Source: Eonycteris spelaea (Eukaryota > Chordata > Mammalia > Chiroptera > Pteropodidae). From it: a stretch of 64,000 nucleotides of DNA. Shown here piece after piece: positions 11,566-23,130 of the stretch. The stretch's first letter is position 1. The number at the start of each line of letters is the position of its first letter. The notes under the pieces were generated by a model that did not search any database, was not told the origin of the DNA, and was given only the letters and a program-made list of their open reading frames with translations. The position numbers were made by a program, and so were the translations under genes. The stretch covers positions 620,001-684,000 of the forward strand of contig PUFA01000225.1 of assembly GCA_003508835.1 (NCBI GenBank). Reading direction: 5' to 3'.

Positions 11566-13009
11566 CAGTCTCACTCTCTTCTGGAGAGAACCAGTGGCAG
11601 CAGTCACGACCCAAGCCTCCAAGCATGCCCCTTTTCTCTCAATTAACTATAAAACAACCAAAAAACAAACCCTATACCAAACCATTTCTGTTGTTTTACT
11701 CAGGACCTGATCCCTTCACCCCTTCGTGCTCTTTTGCATGAGAACATCCGCATGAAGATAGGCCCTCTGTCACCTTCCCCTTCCCATCTGCTCCAGCTGC
11801 CAGCTCAGCTGCTGTCAGTCTTCCCTGGGTGACATCCTAATCCCCCACCAATGCCTAATTGTGAGCTTTGGGACAGTAGTTCAGGGCTCAGAGGTGAAAA
11901 GCCGCAGGGAAACATCCACTATGAACACCTGAAGGCTCAAAGGCCCCTCTTTGGAAGGTCGTCCCTGGAGACTCTCAAGGTTTCCTAATGAGGAAAAGCC
12001 CACCGAGAAACTGTACCCCTGAAAACAAGATCAGACAGCCAAACTTCCGAAAGGCAAGGGATGCAAATCCCTTCCTCTCCCTCATGTTTCTACTTGTGAG
12101 TCCAGAAGTCTTTTTTTTTTTCATTGTGTTCACAGTTCGCTAGTTAACTTTGGCCGTTGCTTGGTGAACCGTTAAAATAAATAACAATCTGATAAAGAGG
12201 TATGATGGATTACTTTTTCGGGTTCCACTAAATCCTGAAGGATCAAAACTGTGTCAAGGTATGACCTGCATCCCTAAGATGGAACAATGGTTGGAAGTTT
12301 TCCATCTAGGTAAGCTGGGTATGGGAAGGTAAAAGCAACCTAGAGTTCATAGGCATGTTATTTATCACTTTCCTGTCCTGCCCATAGTCAGCGCTCATCT
12401 GTATGAGACAAGCTGGAGGAATAACCTCGCCTTTACTGGTGGAGCTGAGTCAAAGGCTGCTGACCAGACACGTAGAGAACACGTAGAGTGGAGATAGCTG
12501 AAGGCAAGGGAGGAATGCGTGGCTTTTCAATGATGTCTGGAGACCCAGGGCTAGGAAAGGAATTATTTTTGTGCAATCTCGAAATCCTTTCCGTGGGCAA
12601 TAAGGTCACTTTCCTTACTTAAAGCGTGTTCCGATATTCGGTAATTAATTTTCTTTCATTCCACACCCTGCACCCTGTTCCCCTCAACAGACATCTAACC
12701 ATAAAGTGATGACCTGGGGTTTTCCTCAGTGAAAGAGAAAAAAAGGGCAGTTTCTAGTCTAGATCACCAAAATAAAAGCTAATGCCTAAACTCAGTGCCA
12801 TGCCCTTCCCACCCAATTTTACAGTAGATGTGCTCAAAAAGTAGGAATGGAGGCAAAGAGTCTATTTTTTTGCCATTGTAAACCTTCAATTTAGTTTTAT
12901 GATCTTATGTCTATAATTAAATTTGGTTAAACTGTCAGCAATGAGTTTTATTTACTGAAAAGTATCAATATACTAATTTTTCTTTCTGAGCCCTTCCTCC
13001 CTAACATCT

Positions 13010-13215
13010 TGGTTGCAGTGAAATGGAAAAGCCTGAATTCTAATCCTACCATTCACTAACTCTTTTAACCTTGGGCAAGTCGCTTAAACCCCAGAGTCTT
13101 AATTTCCCAATCTAAAAACTGTGAAATCTTTTTTCACAAGGTTGTTGAGGATGAAAGAGGATAAGGAGCATGACTGTGATTATTAGCACAGAGTCCATCA
13201 ACTAGCAGGTATGCA
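13010..13215 (-). repeat. MIR SINE
   Basis: Reverse MIR: 'AAGCCTGAATTCTAATCC', 'ACCTTGGGCAAGTCGCTTAA', 'GTCTTAATTTCCCAATCT', 'GGTTGTTGAGGATGAAAGAGG' in reverse-complement order. Confidence 0.65.
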
Positions 13216-14034
13216 AAAGTATTCCTTATACCTGAATCATCTGCTCAATTAACCTAAAAACAGTCCTTCCCTCGACTTCTTTGCTTTGTGCTAATACATA
13301 AGAAAGCTAAATCAAAGCACTGATCATTAAAAAAAAAAAATAGTAGGAGGCACAAGAATGCTTTCCAAATTTAATTTTAAAATACCCCTCCCCTTTAAAT
13401 ATACTCTTACAATGGAAGTACGAAACTCATGGACTTTGCTTATGCCTTGGCTTTAATTTGTGTGAAGCCAGGGCAGGGCCAGTATTCATTGCTGCAAGGG
13501 GGTGGGGTTGGTGGGAGGAGTGAACTATGCCCAGCCAGCACCATACACAGACACACAGACGTCACCACAGTGGCTGCTTCCCTGCCATCCAGGCACAGTA
13601 ACATTTTCCCTCCTCCTGTGAATTTTTAAAGCAGGAGACTTTAAAAATTCAGACAGAATATAATAGAGCAAACCTTTAATAAGAGCACATCTCCCCCCTT
13701 TTATGGACAAGGCAAGGGCATTCATTCATTTGTATCTGCTTAGCATACATTTACCAACGGACTACAGGAGAATACCAAGATAAAAAAGATCTCGGACCAC
13801 CAGGTCCACGTCCAGTGGACTGAACACTGTCCAATGGCCAAGGCACCATCTCCTCTCCTAACCATTACCTTACTCAAATCTGTCCCCAAGATTCAGGCTG
13901 TCTAGTTTATTTTATCAGCTGTAATCCTTCATCCCTTTCCCACTCCATCCCCCATACAAGAACCCCAGATTCCAACCCCCAAAGAAGTACTTAAAAGAAA
14001 CGCCAGCCTTATGAGGCTTTGACAATTCTTGACT

Positions 14035-14410
14035 AACCACTGAGCATTACTGCCCATAAGCAGGAAACTGATTAAAGAAATGATGGTGCATCTATCCATA
14101 CAATGGAATTCTGCAGAGCCATTAAAAAAGGAGACAGATCTTTTTGGATTAATATAAAAATAATAGTAAATTAAGTAAACAATGAATAGTGAAGAACACT
14201 ATGGCCATGCCACCCTGAACATGCCTGACCTCATCTGATCTTGGAAGCTAAGCAGGGTCGGGCCTCGTTAGTACTTGGATGGGAATACCAGGTGCTGTAG
14301 GCGTTAGAAAAAAAAAGAATAATGAAGAACAGCATGAGTGGTATACTTCTATTTGTATTTCTATGTATTTTATTTCATTATATTTCTAATGTAATGCTAT
14401 TGTACTGAAG
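14035..14410 (+). repeat. Old L1 3' fragment, split by a 5S SINE
   Basis: Left part 'ATGATGGTGCATCTATCCATACAATGGAATTC...GCAGAGCCATTAAAAAAGG' is an L1M-type segment. Right part after the 5S element, 'GAAGAACAGCATGAGTGGTATACTTC', continues the same consensus ('CAGAACAGTGTGTATAGTATGC'). The insertion therefore interrupted one element. Confidence 0.6.
14200..14317 (+). mobile_element. 5S-rRNA-derived SINE, short (C-box-deleted) form
   Basis: The body follows mammalian 5S rRNA from near its 5' end (TATGGCCATGCCACCCTGAA) through 'GGAAGCTAAGCAGGGTCGGG' to 'CAGGTGCTGTAGGCGTT', then an A-rich tail. Twelve nucleotides of 5S (GACCGCCTGGGA) are missing after CTTGGATGGGA. The copy is bounded by 15-bp direct repeats, AATAGTGAAGAACAC (14185-14199) and AATAATGAAGAACAG (14318-14332), 13 of 15 identical. 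A tail and target duplication show L1-style retroposition, so it is not a 5S gene. It sits inside an older L1. Confidence 0.9.
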
Positions 14411-15694
14411 GGTATGTCAGTGGTGGTCCATGCATAGGATATCTCTGGAAGGACACAGAAGAAACAGGTTTCAATCACTTTGCAGAGGGGACAGAGGGTC
14501 GGGGCCAGGGATGTATAAAAGCTTGACTTTCTTCTGTATGATCTTTTGAAATCTTTGCATTTAAAAAAAATAAATTTTTTAACCATCACAGAAAAAAGGC
14601 AATGGGTAAAAAAGGAGACATTGCTGGATTGTGTATTATAGAAGACAAGTGGTAAGAAGCCAAGTAGATCAGGAAATGTCTCCTCATTTAGGGCAAAGAA
14701 GAGGAGAAAGCTGCCGAGCTGTGTCTGTGCCTTCCTGTCACCTCAACCTCTTCAGAAGGATGGAGAGAAAATGACTGTGACTCAGGACTAGGCAACGAGA
14801 TTCTAGTTTCAGCTCTCGTCTAGTTCCTTGGACAAGCTACCCATCCTCTCTGGATGTATTTTATTTTTTAATTTTTTCAAATGAGAAGGTTAGATGATAT
14901 TTAAAAATCATGTCAAGCTTTAAGATTCCACGATTATTTTCCTGGGACTCCTGCAAATGACTGACTTTTATAGGTCATGCTTCAAATTTCCCACTGAAGT
15001 CATTGGGGCAGATGAATCTGATGACAGCTGAGAGTGGCCGGGAGGCTTTCCTAACAGCTCTGGATCGCTAAGCATTCTACCTAGGAGTCAAAGCCATAGC
15101 AAGGGACCTCTTCCCACCTTTTCAAAAGAAGAGTTTCCAAGATGTGCTACTCCGCTGCTTTTGAAGGGCAAGGGGAAGCACATGGCAATGCCTGTGGAGG
15201 CCACAAACTAAAAAAGCCCCTGTGCAGTTGTGTTGGCTTTGCATGTTTTGGCAAGCACAGGCTGCCATCCTGTTTAACATGCACACCCTCTTTTCGTAAA
15301 TGTTCATTTCACCACCCAAAAAAACCCCTTTAATCATGAAGTGAATTATCTGACACATTCCAAGCACCAGTCACGAAAATGATGAACTCTCTTGTAAATT
15401 GGTTATTAGACAAGCCCAGACAAAAAAAAATGTTCCTGTTATCCAAAGAAATCTGCACACAATTTTGATAAGTAGCAGTATGAGCACAAAAGACAGGAAA
15501 TGGGTTAGAGGACATCCAGGCAGATAGAGGTGAAAGGGTGGGCGGGATTTGAGAGATCAGCAGTTTGCATATGGCCATTCCTGCTCTTCCTGAAAGGTCA
15601 ACTTTGGATGCACAAGTTATATTCACGGAACGCCAATAAGGAATTCTGACAGTCTTAAATACAGATTTTTAAGACCAAAATTTCTTACTTAATC

Positions 15695-15713
15695 AAAAAA
15701 AAAAAAAAAAAAA
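15695..15713 (+). repeat. Poly(A) run
   Basis: Nineteen A; no recognisable retroposon body upstream. Confidence 0.9.
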
Positions 15714-17115
15714 GGGAAATCTTCTGCCATGTAATGCAACTAGGTCACTTAAGTACTGTTATATCTAAGCAGTCCAGACAGACCAAACAATATATATTAA
15801 AAGCCTCTAGTGTTCAACAGCCTCCTGAGATAACGAACCTTGGGGCAGCATCACGGCCCTCATTCTAATCAAGAAGCTTCTTAATGTCTAACCCAGGTTT
15901 TTGCATGTCATTCTCTTCCTGATTCACCACCGGGTTCACTCATCCTTCAAGATTAAGCACAGCAATCACTTTGAGTGTGATGTTTCCTTAACTCCATGTA
16001 TACATTTTAAAATTTTTATATATTCATTATTATCTCTGGTGGGATTATGGGTAATTTTTATTTTCTGCTTTTTGCTTCTAAATTTTAAATAAGCATGTTT
16101 TATTTGTATAACAAGAAAAAATTATTTTAAAAGATAATACTGTTAAATTACTCTCTTTCAACAGTCTTCTCCAGGATAAAAAAATCCTGAAAAATTCTGA
16201 GCTTCACTAAGTAAAAAAAAGATTTATTTTTTTTAAATGATAGCAAATCACTAGTGCTCTTTGGAGGAAGGGCAGTGTTCAAAGGAGAATTAAATAAATT
16301 GTTCTAGTTAGAGAAAAAATTCAATTTATTGCATGCAGACTGTGTTTCTTGACCGAAAAACAAGTTAATTTCTCTCATTCAGAATCAGTATGCATATTCA
16401 CTGGCTATATTTCATCTCACATCTGCAAACTTAATTTCTCCTTTCTTGGTCATCAGAAGATTAGGAAATAAATTTTAGTCCAGGCACTAAATCTTACTTG
16501 GCAAGCTCAAAATAACTTAATTATTAAAAAGCAGCACCAAAGACCAGCCAACAGTAACCTTCCAAAGGACTGTTAACACAACTTTAAAAAAAAAATTGGG
16601 TCCATCTGTCTAAAAAGAGACTGGGAGATACGTGAATAACAAAATACAATGTTTTGGAATTCTCTACAAACCAACAATGCTTCATATATCACCTGTCCCT
16701 CTGAATTTTAGCAATAATGATAAAAAATAATTTTCCATTTACAAGATACTACAGACTTTTAAAACAAGACATGTGTCTGCCAGAATATTTGGATGTAGTT
16801 CCCAAGAACCAAGAGAAGTCCCCCTTTCATGACTTCCTATGGCTGAAACGGAAACTTTCAAACAAAAGCCTACTAGGTGGTTAAACATTTCTTAAAAAAG
16901 AAAATCTTCTTGGTAGGGTACTCGGGAGCATCCTTTCTCTTAGGAGTCCCTGTTAGACACATGTGACTTGTAGGTGTTTATGCCTTTAAGTATAGGGATG
17001 GTCTCTGAATATGCCCAGCTCCAAATCTAGGATATTTAAAGACTGCCCTTCAGACACTTGACAAGGCCTCCAGGCTCCAAGTCTCCCTTGTGTGCGGGGT
17101 GCCTAAAGAGGATGT

Positions 17116-17139
17116 TTAAAGGCCGCTGCGCTCCCTCAC
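17116..17139 (-). other. SRGAP2: Intronic read-through tail after residue 452
   Basis: If the donor GTGAGG at 17139 is not used, translation continues V-R-E-R-S-G-L and stops at TAA (17116-17118). The human truncated paralogues SRGAP2B/C end after residue 452 with a seven-residue intron-derived tail, which I remember as V-R-E-C-Y-G-F. Same position, same length, same first three residues and a shared glycine. Whether this isoform is made in this species cannot be told from DNA. Confidence 0.6.
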
Positions 17140-17337
17140 CGTGAAGTAGAACTGCTCCGTCTCTTGCTGGTTGGCTCTCCTCTTGGCGATGCTGGGCTTG
17201 CTCATGAAGGTTTCCGAGACTGTGGACTTGACAGACTCCATCGAGTTGCTGTACTGGAAGCAGTCAGACACATCAAAATCCTCAACGGTCACGATGTCCT
17301 GGATGGTCTGCAGGGTGGCCTCCATTGTTTTCTTTAC
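17140..17337 (-). CDS. SRGAP2: SRGAP2 exon, 198 nt (residues about 387-452)
   Basis: Acceptor CCGTGGCAG, then V-K-K-T-M-E-A-T-L-Q..., ending ...Q-E-T-E-Q-F-Y-F-T and donor GTGAGG; 66 codons, phase 0 on both sides. It encodes the F-BARx segment after the F-BAR core: the end of a coiled-coil helix, an acidic linker (T-V-E-D-F-D-V-S-D), a Ser/Thr-rich stretch (S-M-E-S-V-K-S-T-V-S-E-T) and a basic patch (A-K-R-R-A-N). The last codon is the point where the human partial duplicates lose homology to full-length SRGAP2. Confidence 0.97.
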
Positions 17338-18363
17338 CTGCCACGGCAAGGGCCAACACAATGCATGAGGGGCAGCCTGCGAAACAGCAGGTGATGGAGA
17401 AGCTTGGGGAAGAGGGAGAGGAGCGGATTAAGGACGGAAGGAGGGTGCTTTCAGAGGGCGCAGCTCTGCCTCCCATGGGATGGTGCTAAGTGGCTGATAA
17501 ACATCACATGGACTCTGCTATAGAGTGCTCCTCTCTCCAGGGAGGACCTACCCACTGCTCGCTTCATGCTACATACCTGACCCAGCTTTTACATTTAATG
17601 TTTACTTTCTAAATTTAATATCAGCTCCTGGCTATAGAAGTGCTAAGGAGAGACAGAATGATATAAATCCAACCAACCCCATCATATAAAGAGCTGGTTA
17701 AAATGTGTGATGGGCATCGTCCCGCCAGGACCCAGGTGCTGTTTCATGATCTTCAACAAATCAATGTACTTGATTCCCCATTTTCAGACTAAGTGACTCA
17801 TCCTCAGTCCTTCCTGATCTTCCTGGGAACAGTAAAACTTACTGAAATGCCAGGCAAGAAGCTACATGAGCTCAAAAGAAAGGAGCTCTGATAATCAATC
17901 ATATTGTCTTTTTGAATTGGCTGCTGAAAACAAACACAATGGGCCCAGGAGAAAGTCACCCTTTCCTAAGAGGATAGGGATGTTTGAAGTGTCAAAGTCA
18001 AAAGCCTCTGTTTGTTTGAAAATGCTGGAAAAAGCCAGGCAGGAGGGGGTGGTTTCAGAGATACAATATTGTTCACTCAGCTGCCAAGTGCCATTTTGAT
18101 TAAATGTGTAGCATGGGGGAAAAAGCATTTTGCAAAAGCTCAAAATAGAGCTCAACCTTTGGCAATGCAAGAGCAACTTCCTGGAGTTCAAGGGCAGGAT
18201 GTAGCAGAGGGGGAAAATCCAAGCCTACATTTGGCTAGGAAATGTTTGCAGCAGCCCGGACATTCTCGGCGTGCGCCTTCCACCGATCCCATATGGGCGG
18301 CAGCAAGAGGTTTGACAGGGAAGCTCAGAGGGTGGCTCTGGGTCTCCTAAGCAGGAAACTCAC
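17338..18363 (-). other. Intron, 1026 nt
   Basis: GT-AG intron without recognisable repeats; unique sequence throughout. Confidence 0.85.
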
Positions 18364-18465
18364 CTCTTCGTTCTCAATCTTCAGGGTGGATAAGCGAGAC
18401 TGCAATTGTTGGCATCTCTGTACCAGCTCACTCTGGACAGGCTGCTGGGCACAGAGCTGGGAAGC
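18364..18465 (-). CDS. SRGAP2: SRGAP2 exon, 102 nt (residues about 353-386)
   Basis: Acceptor GCTTCTGGCAG, then A-S-Q-L-C-A-Q-Q-P-V-Q-S-E-L-V-Q-R, then C-Q-Q-L-Q-S-R-L-S-T-L-K-I-E-N-E-E, then donor GTGAGT. 34 codons, phase 0 in and out. It encodes a heptad-patterned helix of the F-BARx extension (leucines in L-V-Q, L-Q-S-R-L, L-K-I). A 239-codon open frame on the opposite strand (18242-18961) overlaps it but shows no protein family and is taken as chance. Confidence 0.96.
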
Positions 18466-21400
18466 CTGCCAGAAGCAAGAAACACCAGGTCAGGAAGAGG
18501 GCACCATTCTTTTGGCGTTCCAGAGTCCCATTACTGCTAATAAAACTACATATATGCAAGCTGCAAGGCTCACGGTTTCTATGTTAAAACAAAAATCTAA
18601 AGCCAAAGTGTGTGGACCTCTTCCAGGACCAGGAGCACAAGAAAGGAATGAGGAGTGGGACCAGTTTGGAAAGACCAGGTCTCTCTCTTTGTATCTATCT
18701 CCAGGCTGGTGCTTGGCAGAGGCAGGTCTACACAGGGTCCGTGGCCCCAAGGAGCCCGGAGTTAGGCCAGAGAAGAGTTCCTCGGGCAGCCCCAGCTTCA
18801 GAGACACAATGCTTTGGCACAGGGAGGATTTCCTGCTAGAGGTCCAAGTCGCTACCTCTCCAGCCCCTCCTTCACCCCCCTTCGTATACCAGAGTGAAAG
18901 CAAGAGAGAAATGGGTCAGGAGGCTAACTTTCTGCTGTTGGCAGCCAGCATGTGTTTATAAATCTGGGCCCTGCATGAGAGACAAAGTGTGAAGCCAGGA
19001 ACAAGTCCACAGGCTATGCTAGAGGGCCCCAGAGGGCATGGAATCTGGTAGAATTTGGCATTTTCAAAGAGCCATCATTTTACCCCAGGTCTTCACCAGA
19101 TCTGTGTGGGAGAGAAGCCTACCCTTCCCCAAAGGATCACTGTCAGTAAGCTTTCCCTTATGTGAAGGGACAGACGGTTGAGTCACTGTCTCCTGATAGT
19201 GCTATGGCTATGGCATGGGCGTGAGGTCACTCACAGTCCCCAGGATGGCAGGTGAGGAACAGAAGGCTGCAGACTGGAGGAAAGACCCACATGGAGGCAG
19301 TTCCTATCACCTTGCCCCCGTGTGTCCCTTAGCCTCTTATCTTGAGAGAGACATCTGGATAGAACTGGCCTTTTTTCCCCTCAGCAATAAGTGGGCACAT
19401 CTGTATGCCCACAGACCATTCTCTTGCTTGAAAAGAGAAAACCTCCCTTCAGATGGAGGGGGCTGGGACTTGACCTTTTCTTCCATTGGCTTTTAAGCTC
19501 CCAACTGACTTGACCTCCTCCCCTGGCTGAGAGGCTGGTGTGAGCCAGCTCTCAGATCTAGAGAGGGCTGACTTCACTCTGGCTCTGGGATAAGCAGACA
19601 CAATGGAGAAAGCTCAGTGGCCAGGATGGGTTAGTGCCAAGAGTGCAACACTCTGGCTGCCTGATGTCACTGGTCAGGCATCCAGAGCCCCACCAGCCCC
19701 CGGGGGCACCAAGAGTAGAGCCAAGCGCCTTCTCCCAGTACTTCTGAGAGTGCTGGGCATCAACGCATGTGCCGAGCCCCCAGAACACGAGTCAGTGTGG
19801 GCCTGTGGCCAATTTCAAGGCTTACAGTCAAAATGCCACCTGAACTTCGGTCCTGTCTCAAAGACTTCCAGGCAGCTCCCTCTTTTTGCCTCTACAATCT
19901 ATAGATAACTCACACTTGTCCATAGACTGGCTGCAGGGACCAAGAAAGACTCACGATCACCTCTCTTTTATTTTCCACTCATATAAAGGCTAGTCTGGAA
20001 TGTGGAACCTTTGCAAGATCTAGGACCAGTCCTGGACCCCACCTGGCTCAGCCACTGATCAGCCATATTACATAAAGGGAGGGCCTAGGCAGAGGAGTAA
20101 ACTATTGATTTTTTAAAGTAACCCAGACCTAGCAGGGAGGAATCACAGAGAGAAAACCACCTCCATGCCTGTTCCTTTAAGAAGCAGCAGGGCTGCTGAG
20201 GCATGCTTTGGCAGGGGTCCTCTGCCAGGGTGCAAGGTAATGCATTCCAGCTGTGTTCTGGAGTGCAGAAATGAGGCTCTGACAGGGCTAGAAGGGGGCC
20301 TGAGCACCCAGCGTTTGGATTCCCCCTTTATGGAGACAAGCTGTTTGGCTCAGAAGGCAACTCAGTTAAAACAGAAAATGTATCACTCAGCTCTGCTGGT
20401 CCCCAAGTTCCACTGATTCTTCGGAAGAAATCTTAGTGGCAGCAGGAGAAGGGGCTTGGAAGGCAAATTTGACTAGAAGCCAGGGCAGGTGAGGAACGGG
20501 GCTTCCTGGGTTTTGGTGACACCCCTTCCGACTGCACATGCTGCCATCTCACTTACCCATCTGTTCAGACGCTGACATTTCCTAAGCCGCAGCAATGGAA
20601 ACAAACTGTAAATGGTTTGGTTTTCCCCAAAAAGGAGAGGAAAGAAATCATCTCCACATTTTTGTGTTTAGGATAGAAATGTCCCACTCTCCACAGTGGC
20701 CTACTGATGACAACAACCCCCTGGTTACACTGCAACAGCTGTCATTCGGGAGCAGGGCTTTTAAAGAGGGTTTGGATGCTAATTCTAATGGAAGCACCAA
20801 TCGCTGGCTGAGAAGACTTGGTTGTTTTTCAGTCACCCAGGATCCATCCTTCCTTCTTCTGGTAATTGTTCTGATTGCCTTCCGGGGAACCTCCTATTCC
20901 ACAACTCAGGCCATGTGCTTTGGATGGGGCTCTCCCCACCTCAGGGATGAAGCAGGTAATCAAGACATAGCCAGTCAGCCGACACCTAGTCACATTGGTT
21001 GTCTCAGGGATAAGCAAGTCACTCAATCAGAACCAGAGAGACACAGTGAGACCTTTATGGGAGCTTTAGGAGGGATGCGGATACCCTTCCCACTGGATTT
21101 AAATCTAGACGGAGATAAGCCTGGAAATCGTGCATCTTGCCCCCATGGGATAAGAGCCTATTTGAGAATAGGGTTAACACATAAGACATGAAACAGAGAA
21201 AAACTGAGTCTCGATAAAATTCCCACTCCTAAATCCAACCACACCTGAAGGTATACATAAGCCCTTCTGATTTAAGCACTAGGTTAAATGGTGGCTCCTA
21301 TCTGCAGGGATGAGGTTCACTCTGATTTGTATGGATAACCACTAGAAGTGGAACCAAAAGACTAATGGAAACTAAGGAGCTGCTCTTTCCCCTCACTTTA

Positions 21401-22094
21401 GTTTATTTAGCCCTTTTTCTAATAGTCATTGAAGATGAAAAGTTCAGAAACAGGGACCCTGTTCATCTCCCCTGCCTGGACCACCAGCATAGGCCTTCAG
21501 GATGATAGCTTAGCTCCTATCCTTTCTGTAGGTACCTATTCTTTTCTGTTCAATACCCAAGCAAAACTACACCTGTTACTGCAATCTTCTAAACCCAGGA
21601 GATTAAGATCCTTCAGAACTCTGCCAAATGACAAAAGATCACAGCATTACCCTCCTCAGCCTCCCGCCCCATCAAACGCCTTTAGAATCCAGCCCCATCT
21701 CAGCTCTCACCTCTTCCAGTCTCAGCCCTTGGAATCCCCACCTCCCTTTACGACACCAAACTATTAGTAGTTTTTTAGAACACACCTGTTTTTCACCTCC
21801 TTTGTCTCCTCTGGTCCCTTTGGTTGCCCCTCCCAATGCATTTTTCTAACTCTCTCTCAACTCACCAGACTCTGTAAACTCCCTGAGGGCTCTAATCCCC
21901 AATGTCTATGGCCAGCCTAGTGGACAGCCAGCACCCAGTAGCTGTTTGTTGGATGAGTGGAATGTGCCTCATCCACCTGACAGGAAGCCTTAGGCCTCGT
22001 CCTCTCCTGAATAACATGCCCTTGGTGTCGTCAATCTAGACACAAATGAGCTCGAGCCCCTTGGGGAGTCAGAGGGAGGGGAAGAGAGCCTCAC
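18466..22094 (-). other. Intron, 3629 nt
   Basis: Mostly unique sequence; an L2 relic near 21520-21960 lies close to the upstream exon. The long plus-strand open frame at 20595-21191 lies here and has no recognisable homology. Confidence 0.85.
21520..21960 (+). repeat. L2 LINE 3' relic
   Basis: Degenerate L2 3' region ending 'CAGACTCTGTAAACTCCCTGAGGGC...CAGCACCCAGTAGCTGTTTGTTGGATGAGTG', which follows the L2 terminus (GTAAGCTCC.TGAGGGCAG ... TTGTTGAATGAATG). Confidence 0.6.
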
Positions 22095-22319
22095 CATGTC
22101 TCCCATGTGGGGCTGGAACTCAAACTTCATAGGTGGGCAGAAGACATTGTTGTACATCTCCATGAGGCGCTGCTTGTCACTGGTGGCATCCAGGTTTTCT
22201 ACGGCATTCTCGATGGCATCCAGACCCTCATGCTTAGACTGCTCCAGATTCAACTCAGCGGAGAGGAAGGTGCGTAGTGCTCGGTTCAGACTAGCATGGT
22301 AGCCTAAGTCACAACACTG
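22095..22319 (-). CDS. SRGAP2: SRGAP2 exon, 225 nt (residues about 278-352), NAGNAG acceptor
   Basis: 75 codons, phase 0, from Q-C-C-D-L-G-Y-H-A-S to Q-P-H-M-G-D-M, donor GTGAGG. It encodes the C-terminal helix of the F-BAR core and the turn that carries F-C-P-P-M-K-F-E-F. The acceptor reads CCCACAGCAG|TGT, so splicing can use either AG. The upstream AG keeps Q278, as in SRGAP2; the downstream AG (exon start 22316) removes it, giving D-C-C-D-L-G as in SRGAP1. One difference from human as I recall it: A-E-L-N-L here, A-E-F-N-L in human (position 300). Confidence 0.97.
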
Positions 22320-23029
22320 CTGTGGGAAGGAGAGAGCACGTGAGCAAACCCTGGACAGCGCCAGCCAAGGCTTGAATTCGACCATGTCAAAGAAACTGAG
22401 CAGCGGGAAGAAAGCTGACATTCTGACTTCCATGATCTGGGTGAGGTTTCTCAATTCTCAACTCCCAGTTAAATACACCTTAGAGGACCGTGAGCTGCTT
22501 AGAAGGAAGAAGACTCATTAGGACAAGATAAAATGATTTAATCATGACCTATTCAAGAAATACAGGAAGAGTTGAGTTAAAAGGAATCCTCTTACATTTT
22601 TGGTTTTCTCTGAGGATACCATTATAACAAAATTCAATGATAAAAATATGGCCTGCCACTCCTTGAAGGTCACTATGATTAAGTCACTACATGCCAACCA
22701 AGTCAGGCCATTTCCACACTCAGGGTTCAGGAATCAGAAGTGCTGCAAGAGCAGTTAATTATACAAACTCGGAACTCTGGGTGGGAGAACTCTGGGTGGG
22801 GGCCTGACTATCAGTCATCACCCCGCCAACTCTCAGCATTCTAGAACAGGCCTTACCGCAGACTAAGAGTTTTGCACTAAAGCTCCCAACCCACAGAAAT
22901 AGCATTTACCAGACCAAAAATTTCTAAAAAGAAGTCTTAATGAGAAAATTCATGTAAAGCATTCTGATTTTCTAAAGGAAATCAAATAATAATAATAATA
23001 CTAAAAGGTACAAAAGAGTCGAAAGTATA

Positions 23030-23130
23030 AAAAAGCACCGGACAGGAAGTCAGCAACCTTGGAAAAGCCGTTCCCCATCCCTGAACCTGTTTCCTTGATT
23101 GTAAAATGAACAGATTTGGCCAGATCAGAG
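23030..23130 (-). repeat. MIR fragment
   Basis: Reverse MIR core: 'CAACCTTGGAAAAGCCGTTCC', 'CTGAACCTGTTTCCTTGATTGTAAAATGAACAG'-type order. Confidence 0.55.

Larger units (their letters stand above)
9641..17139 (-). other. Intron, 7499 nt
   Basis: Begins directly after the residue-452 exon in transcript order. Holds poly(A) runs at 9686-9705 and 15695-15713, MIR copies near 10390, 10655 and 13010, an L2 3' end near 11440, an old L1 near 14035-14410 split by a 5S-rRNA SINE, and AT-rich unique sequence. The first 24 nt of the intron (17139-17116) form an open seven-codon read-through tail. The first minus-strand AATAAA downstream of that stop that I found is at 16325-16330. Confidence 0.85.

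Noticed and set aside
14200..14317. Functional 5S rRNA gene (also at 32430 and 51341)
   Set aside because: Internal deletion in two copies, many substitutions, A tails and target duplications show retroposed SINEs; no T-run terminator placed as in a 5S gene.
18242..18961. 239-codon plus-strand open frame, the longest in the window
   Set aside because: It lies antisense over an SRGAP2 exon and its flanking introns, shows no protein family or biased codon use that I can recognise, and is explained by chance in GC-moderate sequence.
20595..21191. 198-codon plus-strand open frame
   Set aside because: No recognisable domain, no splice or promoter context; intronic chance frame.
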